Part shown: positions 55,193 through 64,000 of the stretch, piece by piece
Numbering within the stretch: the first letter of the stretch is position 1
Layout of the letters: every line of letters begins with the position of its first letter
DNA from: Nostoc desertorum CM1-VF14
Lineage (GTDB): Bacteria > Cyanobacteriota > Cyanobacteriia > Cyanobacteriales > Nostocaceae
NCBI GenBank assembly: GCA_019359245.1
Contig: JAHHHR010000031.1
Span: forward strand, 35,515-99,514
Reading direction: 5' to 3'
Length of the DNA: 64,000 bases
Made by a program: the position numbers and the translations under genes
Notes under the pieces: generated by a model
What the model was told of the DNA's origin: nothing
The model's database searches: none
Seen by the model: the letters and a program-made list of their open reading frames with translations, nothing else

Positions 55193-57574
55193 ATGACATT
55201 AGCTACAACTCCACAAACAAAGCCTTTAACAGATGAAGAATTACGTAATATCAACGCTTACTGGCGTGCAGCTAACTATCTCTCTGTTGGGCAAATATAT
55301 CTACTCGACAATCCACTGCTGAGAGAACCGCTAAAACTAGAACACGTCAAACCCAGGCTCTTGGGTCACTGGGGAACAACACCAGGGCTGAACTTTATCT
55401 ATGTTCACCTGAATCGCGTCATCAAAAAATATGACCTAAACACAATCTATATTGCTGGCCCTGGTCATGGAGGTCCTGGACTGGTAGCTAACACCTATCT
55501 AGAAGGCACTTACACCGACTATTATCACAACATCTCCCAGGATGCTGAGGGAATGAAGAAACTCTTCAAACAGTTCTCTTTCCCTGGTGGTATTCCCAGC
55601 CACGTTGCACCCGAAACCCCTGGTTCGATCCACGAAGGCGGGGAACTAGGTTATGCCCTCGTCCACGCTTTCGGTGCTGCCTTTGATAACCCTGACTTGA
55701 TTGTTGCTGCTGTTGTAGGTGACGGCGAAGCTGAAACAGGTGCTTTAGCAACTAGCTGGCATTCCAATAAGTTTCTTAACCCCGTGCATGATGGGGCTGT
55801 ACTTCCGATTCTCCACTTGAATGGGTATAAGATTGCTAATCCAACGATACTGTCACGGATCAGCCATGAGGAATTAGAAAGCTTATTTATAGGCTACGGC
55901 TACAAGCCATACTTTGTAGAAGGCTCCGATCCAGAAGATGTCCACCAGCAAATGGCGGCTACTCTAGATATAGCGATCGCCCAAATTCAAAGCATTCAAA
56001 GAGAAGCCCGCGTACATGGTTTCACCGAACGTCCCCAGTGGCCAATGATTGTCATGAGAACCCCCAAAGGTTGGACAGGGCCCAAGGAAGTTGATGGTAA
56101 AAAAACCGAAGGTTATTGGCGATCGCACCAAGTTCCCTTTGGCAACATCGCTAAACAGCCAGAACACCTGAAACTCCTAGAAGATTGGATGAAGAGTTAC
56201 CAACCAGAAGAACTCTTCGACGCTAACGGCACATTGATCCCAGAACTAGCAGAACTGGCTCCCAAAGGTCATCGACGCATGGGTGACAATCCCCATACCA
56301 ACGGCGGCATTTTGCTGCGCGACCTGAAGATGCCGGACTTTCAAGACTATGCCGTAGATGTTCTCAAACCAGGGCAAGCGATCGCTGAAGCTACCCAAGT
56401 TGCAGGAACTTTTCTACGGGATATCATGCAACTTAACCAAGAAAGCCGTAACTTCCGCATCCTCGGTCCCGACGAAACGGTATCAAATCGCTTAGGTGGT
56501 GTGTTAGAAGTCACAGACCGGAATTGGGCAGCCCAGATCCTCCCGGAAGATGATCACCTTTCCCCTGACGGTCGCGTGATGGAAATTCTCAGCGAAACTT
56601 GTTGTCAAGGATGGTTAGAAGGCTACCTCCTCACAGGACGTCACGGGTTTTTCTCTTGCTACGAGGCGTTCATTCACATCATTGACTCGATGTTCAATCA
56701 GCACGCCAAATGGTTGAAAACAACCAGAGATATTCCCTGGCGTAAACCAATTGCTTCCCTCAATTATCTACTCACCTCCCACGTTTGGCGACAAGACCAC
56801 AACGGTTTCTCCCACCAAGACCCCGGTTTTATTGACCATGTAATCAATAAGAAAGCAGAAATCGTTCGCGTGTATTTGCCCCCCGATGCCAACACTTTGC
56901 TATCGGTAACTGACCATTGTTTAAGAAGCCGCAACTATGTCAACGTGATCGTTGCCGGAAAGCAACCAGCATTGCAATACCTAAATATGGATGCTGCTAT
57001 CAAGCACTGCACCAAAGGCATCGGTATTTGGGAATGGGCAAGTAACGACCAAGGCGGCGAACCAGATGTAGTGATGGCTTGTGCTGGGGATATTCCCACC
57101 TTAGAAACTTTAGCGGCTGTGGACATTCTGCGTCAACACTTTCCTGAGTTAAAGGTGCGGGTAGTGAATGTAGTCGATTTGATGACACTACAGCCAAAAA
57201 GCGAACATCCGCACGGTTTGAGCGAAAAAGACTTTGACACGATTTTTACCACTGATAAACACATTATCTTTGCATTTCATGGCTATCCTTGGCTGATTCA
57301 TCGCTTAACCTATCGCCACACCAATCACGTTCAGTTGCATGTGCGTGGCTACAAAGAAGAAGGAACCACCACCACTCCCTTTGATATGGTTGTGCTTAAC
57401 GAGCTTGATCGCTTCCATCTAGTAATGGACGTAATTGATCGCGTACCAAAACTAGGATATAGGGCAGCTTATGTCAAACAGCAGTTGCAAGATAAGCTGA
57501 TTGAACACAAGCACTACATTGAGAAGTACGGCGACGATATGCCGGAAATTCGTGATTGGAAGTGGCCGTATTAA
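55193..57574 (+). CDS. xfp: phosphoketolase (xylulose-5-P / fructose-6-P)
   Basis: Thiamine-diphosphate enzyme that cleaves xylulose-5-phosphate or fructose-6-phosphate with phosphate to acetyl phosphate and an aldose phosphate. N-terminal AYWRAANYLSVGQIYL and GHWGTTPGLNFIYVH, the ThDP motif G176-DG-EAETG ... LNGYKIANPT, and later SHQDPGFI and VNVVDLMTL. The 793-residue length is typical. GGAG lies eight bases before the ATG. In cyanobacteria it provides a carbon-conserving route to acetyl units. Its neighbours, fghA and a surface protein, do not form an obvious operon with it. Confidence 0.97.
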   Translation: MTLATTPQTKPLTDEELRNINAYWRAANYLSVGQIYLLDNPLLREPLKLEHVKPRLLGHWGTTPGLNFIYVHLNRVIKKYDLNTIYIAGPGHGGPGLVANTYLEGTYTDYYHNISQDAEGMKKLFKQFSFPGGIPSHVAPETPGSIHEGGELGYALVHAFGAAFDNPDLIVAAVVGDGEAETGALATSWHSNKFLNPVHDGAVLPILHLNGYKIANPTILSRISHEELESLFIGYGYKPYFVEGSDPEDVHQQMAATLDIAIAQIQSIQREARVHGFTERPQWPMIVMRTPKGWTGPKEVDGKKTEGYWRSHQVPFGNIAKQPEHLKLLEDWMKSYQPEELFDANGTLIPELAELAPKGHRRMGDNPHTNGGILLRDLKMPDFQDYAVDVLKPGQAIAEATQVAGTFLRDIMQLNQESRNFRILGPDETVSNRLGGVLEVTDRNWAAQILPEDDHLSPDGRVMEILSETCCQGWLEGYLLTGRHGFFSCYEAFIHIIDSMFNQHAKWLKTTRDIPWRKPIASLNYLLTSHVWRQDHNGFSHQDPGFIDHVINKKAEIVRVYLPPDANTLLSVTDHCLRSRNYVNVIVAGKQPALQYLNMDAAIKHCTKGIGIWEWASNDQGGEPDVVMACAGDIPTLETLAAVDILRQHFPELKVRVVNVVDLMTLQPKSEHPHGLSEKDFDTIFTTDKHIIFAFHGYPWLIHRLTYRHTNHVQLHVRGYKEEGTTTTPFDMVVLNELDRFHLVMDVIDRVPKLGYRAAYVKQQLQDKLIEHKHYIEKYGDDMPEIRDWKWPY

Positions 57575-57898
57575 GAGCAGATAAGAGGAAAGAGGCAGAG
57601 GGGAAACTATTCTCTCTGCTTCTCCTTTTTTTAGGATTCGTGAAAAGCAGGTGAGAAAAACCACGCCACTTGCAGGTGTTGCTCTCAACCCTCGAAAGAA
57701 TTGGAGCAGAGGGGCTTTTGCCTACAAGGGGCAATCGCGTAGCGGTAGCCTGCTGCAAGCCTCTTTGCGTCTACCTTGCAGCAGATTGCAAGTAAGTGAG
57801 GTACAAAATGCAGGACTCACGCATCAAATATAAAAAGTTTCGGCGTTGCATATTTACGGGATGATTTCGTAATTTCTAAAACTCCCGCCTGTTTGGCA
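57575..57898. other. intergenic region after phosphoketolase
   Basis: About 320 bases with fragments of interspersed repeats (CGCGTAGCGGTAGCC near 57738, and TGAGGTACAAAATGCAGG at 57798, similar to a MITE end). No gene; the overlapping minus-strand frames run back through the end of the phosphoketolase gene and have no recognisable content. Confidence 0.35.
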
Positions 57899-58015
57899 TA
57901 CAGCAGTTTTCTTTTGCGTGAGGTACAAAGTCACTGGTTTTGAGGCAGAAGGCAGAAGAATAATTTGATTTGTGAATCCTTGGTTCTGTACTTCATTTAG
58001 CTGCAAACTGCTGTA
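57899..58015. mobile_element. MITE copy 2 (IS630-type ends)
   Basis: 117 bases from TACAGCAG to CTGCTGTA, with TGAGGTACAAAG and its inverted counterpart near the right end. Same family as 53805-53939, about 90% identical outside the heptamer length difference. It sits just upstream of the DUF1565-SLH gene. Confidence 0.7.
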
Positions 58016-58121
58016 ATCTCTTCACTTTGCAGTGAAAAGTACTTTAAGTTACTTAATGCATCAAAAGCTACCCACTTTCATGGTTAGCGCTAAGATAGCT
58101 ATGTATTTTTGGAAGTATAAT

Positions 58122-59738
58122 ATGGCTCAGACTTTTTATGTAAATCCAGTATCCGGCAAAGATACCAACCTTGGTAGCCAACAAGCCCCATTCAAAACTA
58201 TTACGCAAGCTCTTAAGGTATCTACAGATAACACCAAGATTCAACTAGCAGATGGTAATTATAATGCTGCTAGCGGTGAAGTCTTTCCAATAACGGTTCC
58301 ATCTGGTGTGACAGTAGTAGGTAATGAAACCAATAAAGGCAATGGCATCTTAATTGAAGGGAGTGGCAGCTATCTGAGCCGTACTTTTGCTGCTCAGAAT
58401 GTCACATTTGTGTTGTTGAATAAAGCCGAAGTTCGCGGAGTGACTGTAACAAATTTGGCTAGTCGTGGTAGTGGCGTCTGGATTGAATCAACTGCTCCTA
58501 CTGTTGCTAATAGCACCTTCAAAAACTGTAAGCGGGAGGGAGTTTTTGCTACAGGCGATGCTAACCCGGTTATTCTAGGTAATGTGTTCAGTGAGAATGC
58601 AGCCAATGGAATTGCGATCGCTAAAAATTCCAAAGGTCAAATTCAAGATAATACCTTCTCCAAAACAGGTTTTGGTATTGCCATTAGTGATACTGCATCA
58701 CCTCTACTTCGAGATAATAAAGTTTACGAAAACCGTTCTGGAATTGTTATCTCTGGCAGCGCTCGTCCTGTTTTGCGTAACAATGTTTGTGAAAATAACA
58801 CCGACGATGGCATTACAGTAATTGGAACTGCCCTACCAGATATCGGCAGTACTAATAATCCAGGCGGCAATACTCTACAAAATAACGGTAAATTTGATTT
58901 GCAAAATGCCAGTTCCAACAAACTGGTTTCTCTGGGAAATAAAATAAATGCGTCTAAAGTCACGGGAAACGTAGAGTTTGCAGACAGTTCAGTTCCGACA
59001 CCTACGCCTACTCCTACTCCCGCTCCTACGCCTACTCCCACTCCTACTCCTAGTCCCGCTCCTACGCCTACTCCCACTCCTACGCCTACGCCCACTCCTG
59101 CTCCGACGCCTAGTCCCACGCCTACTCCTACGCCCACTCCGACACCAACACCCACTATCGAATTAACCGATATTACGAATCATTGGGCAGGTGGGTTTAT
59201 TCGGGAATTAGTTAAATTGGGAATAGTTAATGGTTTTCCCGATCGCACATTTAAACCGGATGCTACAATGACACGGGCGCAATACGCCGCATTACTAGTA
59301 AAAGCTTTCAACCCACCGCCAAACCGCCCCGTGGTCAAATTCAAAGATGTACCAGCAAGCTTCTGGGCATCGACAGTAATTCAGCAAGCATATCAAGGTT
59401 CATTTCTCTCTGGTTTTCCTGACAATACCTTTGCTCCCAACAAAAATATCCAGCGCGTGCAAGTGATTGTCTCCTTGGTGAATGGATTGGGGTTATCTGC
59501 TGATGGTGGTACAGCATCCATCCAAACTTTCGATGACCAAGCAAAAATTCCTGATTATGCCAAGGATGAGGTAGTAAAAGCTATAAACAAGAGGATTATC
59601 GTCAATTACCCGAACCTTAAACAACTCAATCCTACCCGCGATGCTACACGTGCTGAGGTAGCGGTGATGGTATACCAAGCCCTGGTAGACGCTGGTCGTG
59701 TAGCGGTGATTAACTTGCCTTATATTGTGACTACGTGA
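58122..59738 (+). CDS. DUF1565 beta-helix protein with three SLH domains
   Basis: 538 residues. Residues about 3-245 form a DUF1565 / right-handed parallel beta-helix region (FYVNPVSGKDTNLGSQQAPF; then repeated N-x-F/G-I turns). Residues about 288-346 are a (Pro-Thr)n linker. The last 190 residues hold three SLH repeats (ITNHWAGGFIRELVKLGIV; VPASFWASTVIQQAYQGSFL; IPDYAKDEVVKAINKRIIV). The ATG at 58122 has GGAAG seven bases upstream; longer frames add 30 residues that are not a signal peptide. SLH proteins normally reach the envelope, so the missing export signal is odd. Confidence 0.88.
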   Translation: MAQTFYVNPVSGKDTNLGSQQAPFKTITQALKVSTDNTKIQLADGNYNAASGEVFPITVPSGVTVVGNETNKGNGILIEGSGSYLSRTFAAQNVTFVLLNKAEVRGVTVTNLASRGSGVWIESTAPTVANSTFKNCKREGVFATGDANPVILGNVFSENAANGIAIAKNSKGQIQDNTFSKTGFGIAISDTASPLLRDNKVYENRSGIVISGSARPVLRNNVCENNTDDGITVIGTALPDIGSTNNPGGNTLQNNGKFDLQNASSNKLVSLGNKINASKVTGNVEFADSSVPTPTPTPTPAPTPTPTPTPSPAPTPTPTPTPTPTPAPTPSPTPTPTPTPTPTPTIELTDITNHWAGGFIRELVKLGIVNGFPDRTFKPDATMTRAQYAALLVKAFNPPPNRPVVKFKDVPASFWASTVIQQAYQGSFLSGFPDNTFAPNKNIQRVQVIVSLVNGLGLSADGGTASIQTFDDQAKIPDYAKDEVVKAINKRIIVNYPNLKQLNPTRDATRAEVAVMVYQALVDAGRVAVINLPYIVTT

Positions 59739-59772
59739 ACTATCCCGCCGTAAGACGAACGAGGCTGACACG

Positions 59773-60237
59773 TTAAATACGCTCCCACACCAACTCGAAA
59801 ACCTGCTCAACACCATCACTTAAAACTGGCGTTGTCAAGAGCGTCATTCGGCTCTCACTCAGAGTAAAAGTGCGAACTAAGGTTATACCGACCCGATTAG
59901 GAATCGATGCAATTTCGATCTGGTGATTCACTGTGTTGCCGTTCAGTGTATAAGTTCCAGCATAAGCATTAAATGTCGTGAATGCTTGAGCAAGCTCTTC
60001 AAGGGGTAGAGATTGCATCTGTGAACTCAGCGGCGATTGAACCTCTTGACTCAAAGGTGAGCGATCGCTCCTAGCAAACATCACCATCATGTGACCATCC
60101 AAAGTGTAAGTGATGTAGCCAACTGGATTTTTTCCATACACCTCTGGAGCCACCGTTCCGTCAGCGTGAATAGCAGTTGCAGAAATTAACTTCCAAATGC
60201 CAATGAGCGGGTTATTCTGAATCGATGGTGTAGACAT
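59773..60237 (-). CDS. lipocalin-like domain protein
   Basis: About 154 residues beginning near NPLIGIWKLISATAIHADG, with YITYTLDGHMMVMF, YAGTYTLNGNTVNH and a final VFELVWERI strand: the pattern of the bacterial lipocalin-like family of small beta-barrels. Ligand unknown; related genes often sit by oxidoreductases. ATG 60237 chosen; an ATG at 60258 adds seven residues. Convergent with the DUF1565-SLH gene. Confidence 0.85.
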   Translation of the reverse strand: MSTPSIQNNPLIGIWKLISATAIHADGTVAPEVYGKNPVGYITYTLDGHMMVMFARSDRSPLSQEVQSPLSSQMQSLPLEELAQAFTTFNAYAGTYTLNGNTVNHQIEIASIPNRVGITLVRTFTLSESRMTLLTTPVLSDGVEQVFELVWERI

Positions 60238-60368
60238 AATGTTTAGCCGTTTCTTCATAGGTTTCTGCTAAAGTAACGGGTTTCAACACAAAATCAAACT
60301 CGGTCGTCTAAAACGGTTTACTTTGATTTTGCGTCTTGAGTTCGTGCCGAGAGTTGCCACTTATTTAC

Positions 60369-60995
60369 TTAGTGTTGGAAATAATCACGCCAACTTTGGG
60401 GTAAAGCTTCAAGTTGAGCAGCACGGTGAAGTAATTCTGGATTATCTTCCGCACGCACATAAAGTTGAGTGATATCGGCAACAGTAACGTTATTATCGTC
60501 CCGGCTCACCAACTCTAAAATGTCTCCGGCTCCAACTTCGCCCTCTTGCAAAACACGGAAATAAAATCCGGTTCGACGACTGGCGAGAAATCGTTTAACC
60601 ATATCAGGTCGTCCAAACCGAATCCCAAGTTTGTAACAAGGTAGGCGAGGTTGTGTCACCATCAGTTTCACTGTGCCAATCTGAAAACGATCGCCAATGT
60701 TCACTTCCTCTTCTCTCAACCCAGTGGTCGTGAAATTTTCACCAAAGATGCCTAGCGGCAACTCTGTGTCAGGCAATTCACCTCGCCAGTAATCGTAATG
60801 CTCAAAGGGATAGACATAAACTGCTTTGTCTGCTCCGCCATGAACGGTGAGATCAGCTTGCCCATCACCTTCTAAATTAAGCGATCGCACCATCAAGCGA
60901 TCGCTAACTGGCTCCTTGAAAATTCCAGTGCTAACTGTTTTCCCTTTCCAGGTTACTTCACGTGGAAATCCTACGTTGACAGAGATGAGTTTCAT
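60369..60995 (-). CDS. MOSC domain-containing protein (YiiM-like)
   Basis: 208 residues starting MKLISVNVGFPREV. MOSC features: GQADLTVHGGADKAVYVYP, LGIFGENFTT, the conserved cysteine in QPRLPCYKLG, and TGFYFRVL. YiiM-type MOSC proteins use molybdenum cofactor to reduce N-hydroxylated compounds. Start set at ATG 60995 with GGAG six bases before it; the open frame continues 63 codons upstream but that part is the tail of a decayed dehydrogenase (61158-61325). Confidence 0.9.
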   Translation of the reverse strand: MKLISVNVGFPREVTWKGKTVSTGIFKEPVSDRLMVRSLNLEGDGQADLTVHGGADKAVYVYPFEHYDYWRGELPDTELPLGIFGENFTTTGLREEEVNIGDRFQIGTVKLMVTQPRLPCYKLGIRFGRPDMVKRFLASRRTGFYFRVLQEGEVGAGDILELVSRDDNNVTVADITQLYVRAEDNPELLHRAAQLEALPQSWRDYFQH

Positions 60996-61157
60996 CTTTA
61001 GCTCCAAAGTTTTGGACTGTATTCGATTAGTTCCCCGCAAAACCTGGAGACGTTGTTCAAACCCCTGCCAGATTTTGCAGTCACAATTTGTTTGGCACTG
61101 TGGAGGCGATCCATGAGCAGAAAAGAAAAATGTGTGTGCCTTTGCGCTGGTGCTGGA

Positions 61158-61325
61158 CATGGCGTCCTCTGCAAGCACATTCAAATTTGTGCCGTTGACA
61201 AAGCTACTATCATCCGAGGTAAGGAAAACAACCGCCTTAGCGATTTTATTTGGTGTGCCAACCTAGTTTGCCACAAATCCCTGCATTTGTTCCTCACTCA
61301 ATCCCATCAGATTGTAACCGGGAGT
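61158..61325 (-). pseudogene. short-chain dehydrogenase C-terminal relic
   Basis: On the minus strand one frame reads TPGYNLMGLSEEQMQGF VAN, a TAG stop, then VGTPNKIAKAVVFLTSDDSS and FVNGTNLNVLAEDAM. This is the usual end of an SDR (GxxEEIAKAVVFLASDDSSF-xxG), with about ten residues deleted at the stop and the terminal strand altered. It is in frame with, and directly precedes, the MOSC gene. Confidence 0.75.
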
Positions 61326-61493
61326 AGGAACTAAGCCAAGCACTGAATACGAGATGGGCTAGTTGATGATGCCATTATTTACATTCATGGTGGTGAACTT
61401 CTCCACGGTTTTGGTAATGCATATAAGCAGTGACTTTTGCTAACTTTAGCTTCAGACAAAGGTTGAAGGTGGAACGGATAACCAACTGTGTAC

Positions 61494-62513
61494 TACAGCA
61501 TTTGCGGCTGTTATGAGGTACAGTAGCAGCAACTAGCAAACCAGTTTCTTAAATGTTGAGGATTTATTAAATGGAGTGCAACTGAGATTAGTTTATCAAC
61601 TATTTCTGTTGTAGTTGGAGCAAAACTGCGTAAAAAAGATTTAAGTTGTGGCCACCATAATTCAATTGGATTAAAATCGGGAGAGTATGAAGATAAACAA
61701 ATAACTTTCGCACCTACAGCTTCAATCATTGGCACAATTGAATCTAGTTTATGTGCAGATAAATTATCCATTACTACTACTGCTCCTGACCATAAATGTG
61801 GCACTAAAAACTTCTCAATAAATAATTCAAATGCAATGCCATCCATTGAACCATTCATTGTCATTAATGCAACTACTTTTTTAATACTAATTGCTCCAAT
61901 TACTGTAACTTTTGAGCCTAATTAAGAAGGGGTTAAGAGAGTAAGCTCTTGTTCCCATTTGTGAACGGGCATGAGTTCTCGTTAACCCAAGTAGGACACC
62001 AGTTTCATCCAAAAATACTAAGTTTTCTGGCTCTATATGTTTGACCTTTTCCCAATAATCCAATCTTAAATTCAGAACTCTCTCTGTCCCCGCTTGGGTA
62101 CTCCGCTTTGTTTTTTTTTCCGATTTAATCCTAATTTCTGTAACGCACGACACATTGCACTTCGACCTACTGAATTTCCAGTAAGGTCTGCAAATAATTC
62201 ACACAACTCTATCAATGTTGCATCTGGATGTGATTCAACTAATTCTCTCAACTCTGTGTCAGCATTTGTTAAATGACTAAATTGTGGCTTTCCTCGCGGC
62301 TTGGATTGTAAATTTCCTTCAAGTTTTTGTTGTTTTACCAGCTTTTGCACTAAACTCTTTGAGACGGAAAATATGTTAGCTACTTTCCTGATTGAGATCT
62401 TTTTCTCAAGATGTGCTGCAACTATTTTTTCTCGAATATCAACAGAGTAGGATTTCATTTAAAAGTATTTATATTTTAATCTAGTGTACCTTATAACAGG
62501 CGGAAGTGCTGTA
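61494..62513. mobile_element. IS630-family insertion sequence
   Basis: Bounded by TA dinucleotides, with inverted ends of about 33 bases starting TACAGCA and sharing CTGTTAT-AGGTACA (about 28 of 33 positions match). It encloses a minus-strand transposase in three frames. Length of about 1020 bases and the TA target fit the IS630/Tc1/mariner group. Confidence 0.85.
61511..62458 (-). pseudogene. IS630-family transposase, frameshifted
   Basis: Part 1 (62458-62072): HTH region MKSYSVDIREKIVAAHLEKK and a linker. Part 2 (to about 61920): RVLNLRLDYWEKVKHIEPEN, LVFLDETGV (first catalytic Asp). Part 3 (to 61511): GSKVTVIGAISIKKVVALMT, VVMDNLSAHK (second Asp), SPDFNPIELWW (Glu). The first frame change is at a run of nine A (62111-62119, minus strand), where programmed slippage is plausible; the second near 61918-61926 has no such run and probably inactivates it. 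Confidence 0.8.
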
Positions 62514-62696
62514 AGGAGCCTAACGTCTGAAACCGTACAGACTCTTAAGTTTGAGTGTGTAATATTGAGTCAGGTATTTAGCTGTCAGTTAAAGAGTTTT
62601 TCTGTTTTGATAGCTTTACTTTTAGGACTGAAGGCTACAAAAGTTGTAACTTGTAGGCAAAACATAAAACTACATGAAAAATAATTGATAACAACA

Positions 62697-63743
62697 ATGG
62701 AAGCTACTCATCAAGGAAAGCAATCTTTAGTTCTTATTGTTGATAATGAAACATTTAACCGTCAACAACTGCGATTGCTAGAACAATCAGGGTATCGAGT
62801 AGTGGAGGCAAAAGATGGCACCGAGACAATAAACCTTTTTCAGCAATTGCACCCTGATTTAGTACTCCTTGACGCCATCATGCCAGATATGGATGGGTTT
62901 GAGTATTGCTCTGTATTACTGAGTATTGAAGAAAGTAAGTACACTCCAGTTTTAATGATTATAGAACTTGAGGATACTAAGTTAATTGAGCGAGTATTTC
63001 AAGTAGGCGCAATGGACTATGTTACCAAACCGCTTAATCGGCAAGTCTTGCATCAACGGATAAGACGCTTGATTGAGCAATCGCAGCTACATCAAGAACT
63101 CCTTGCCGCTAACCAAGAGTTGCAGAGATTAGTTACGTTAGTTACTATCGATTTCTTAACTCAAATAGCTAACCGCCGACGGTTTGAAGAGTATATAGAC
63201 CAAGAGTGGTGGCGCATGGCACGCGAACAACAGCCTCTGTCTCTTATCCTCCTTGATGTAGATTACTTCAAATCCTATAATGATACCTATGGCCATCAGG
63301 CAGGCGATCGCGCTCTTATAAAAATTGCTAAAGCCATACTCGATATTGTTCAACGTCCTGCTGATTTAGTCGCCCGTTATGGTGGTGAAGAATTTGCTGT
63401 GATTTTGCCTGACACAGACGAACTTGGTGCTACGAAAATTGCCGAGAAAATTTGCTTTGCGGTAAGGAGATTGGTAATGACTCATAGTCATTCACAATTT
63501 ACTTCTCATATAACCCTCAGTGCTGGGTTGTCTACAGTAATTCCTGAGCCGGGTTCTAACTTTGAAGAAATCATTACGGCAGCGGATCAAGCATTATATC
63601 AGGCAAAGGCAGCAGGACGCGATTGCTTCAAGCACAATAACTCATTAGTTGGCTCAACCTGCAACCATAAATGGCGTAAAAGTAGCGAACAGATAGCAAT
63701 GGCTCAGTCTATGTACTTAGCAACCGAGCATACTCGTTTTTGA
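62697..63743 (+). CDS. response regulator diguanylate cyclase (PleD/WspR-like)
   Basis: 348 residues. Receiver domain (about 8-130) with IVDNE, phospho-acceptor D59 (LLDAIMPDMDG) and YVTKPL; the usual DD pair is DN here. A coiled linker then a GGDEF domain with GGEEF at 229-233 and an inhibitory I-site R220-x-x-D223 five residues before it. It should make cyclic di-GMP on phosphorylation and be product-inhibited. A short Cys/His-containing tail ends it. ATG 62697 chosen over the TTG at 62685. The IS630 copy lies about 185 bases upstream and may have separated it from former neighbours. Confidence 0.92.
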   Translation: MEATHQGKQSLVLIVDNETFNRQQLRLLEQSGYRVVEAKDGTETINLFQQLHPDLVLLDAIMPDMDGFEYCSVLLSIEESKYTPVLMIIELEDTKLIERVFQVGAMDYVTKPLNRQVLHQRIRRLIEQSQLHQELLAANQELQRLVTLVTIDFLTQIANRRRFEEYIDQEWWRMAREQQPLSLILLDVDYFKSYNDTYGHQAGDRALIKIAKAILDIVQRPADLVARYGGEEFAVILPDTDELGATKIAEKICFAVRRLVMTHSHSQFTSHITLSAGLSTVIPEPGSNFEEIITAADQALYQAKAAGRDCFKHNNSLVGSTCNHKWRKSSEQIAMAQSMYLATEHTRF

Positions 63744-64000
63744 TGATCAAATAACACTTATGCCGATGAATCGTTCTTAGAGTCAAAATTCCATAAATCT
63801 CCCCAATCGCTTTTTGTTTTCGAGCAGAACTGCTCGCCAAAGTCACTAGAGCATCAAGATACCCCTTGTTGTGCCAGGGTTAGCGCGTCTCAAACCCTAT
63901 TGACAAGCGGACTTACCTGATCAGCAATCAAGTTAGAAACAAAGTGCCACTATCCAGGCTAGGGTAAGATTTAATCCATCTAGCTCCAAGGTTCGAGTAA
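63744..64000. other. intergenic region at right edge
   Basis: About 257 bases without a gene that I can support. Contains a perfect hairpin CGAGCAG/CTGCTCG with a 2-base loop at 63821-63836, preceded by a T-rich stretch; it could terminate transcripts from either side. Confidence 0.4.

Noticed and set aside
58724..59155. Gly/Val-rich minus-strand open frame
   Set aside because: It is the antisense reading of the (Pro-Thr)n linker in the DUF1565-SLH gene.
61053..61334. Plus-strand frame over the MOSC upstream region
   Set aside because: It is antisense to the dehydrogenase relic, whose minus-strand frame has clear SDR motifs.
63960..64000. tRNA T-arm (GGTTCGAGT) at the right edge
   Set aside because: Following bases do not complete a T-stem and no upstream cloverleaf is seen.

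Overview
The window reads as a chromosomal segment of a filamentous, Nostoc-type (Nostocales) cyanobacterium. Supporting evidence: the palindrome GCGATCGC (HIP1) recurs throughout, intergenic regions carry heptamer tandem repeats (CCCCACT, CATTGGG, ATGACTA types), and there are cyanobacterial genes such as raf1, ycf34, menG, an SLH-OprB iron-uptake porin, cyanobacteriochrome domains and an SLH/DUF1565 surface protein. No rRNA, tRNA, CRISPR array or replication origin could be supported.

Layout. 1-8.3 kb: edge of an unknown gene, topA, a 46-codon small gene leading into aroQ, a degenerate ADP-ribosylglycohydrolase-like protein, and a 7TM-HD (PgpH-like) phosphohydrolase. 8.3-12.8 kb: an orphan ribbon-helix-helix antitoxin, then two paralogous divergent tetR/Rieske-oxygenase modules that share a 14-nt operator core, with a broken cytochrome P450 behind them. 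12.8-21.9 kb: Uma2 nuclease, DUF445 protein, menG, response regulator-GAF, raf1, porin. 21.9-28.1 kb: PotA-type ABC ATPase, then a cell-wall group (PBP2, serine hydrolase, VanY-type carboxypeptidase) and an AEC carrier. 28.1-32.0 kb: a 1297-residue histidine kinase combining a Cph2-like knotless phytochrome module with three cyanobacteriochrome GAF domains. 32.2-39.3 kb: ArsA-type ATPase, peptidoglycan-binding protein, cca, ycf34, tsaB, dnaN. 39.2-43.9 kb: an accessory stretch with toxin-antitoxin genes (one toxin truncated), an 84-bp tandem repeat, and a TIR-FGE gene with a premature stop and a C-terminus resembling the variable region of a diversity-generating retroelement. 44.2-52.3 kb: heavy-metal RND efflux genes followed by an RppA/RppB-like two-component pair, the two halves separated by an antisense cold-shock-domain gene. 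52.4-60 kb: deaminase, K+ channel with zinc ribbon, S-formylglutathione hydrolase, phosphoketolase, DUF1565-SLH protein, lipocalin-like protein. 60.3-64 kb: MOSC protein with a dehydrogenase relic in front of it, a frameshifted IS630 element, and a diguanylate cyclase response regulator.

Mobile and decayed material is concentrated at 11-13 kb, 36-44 kb and 53-62.5 kb. Two small elements at 53.8 and 57.9 kb have ends like those of the IS630 copy at 61.5 kb, so they are probably MITEs moved by that family. The observations most worth following up are the polychromatic photoreceptor kinase, the possible retroelement target gene, and the shared-operator TetR/Rieske modules.
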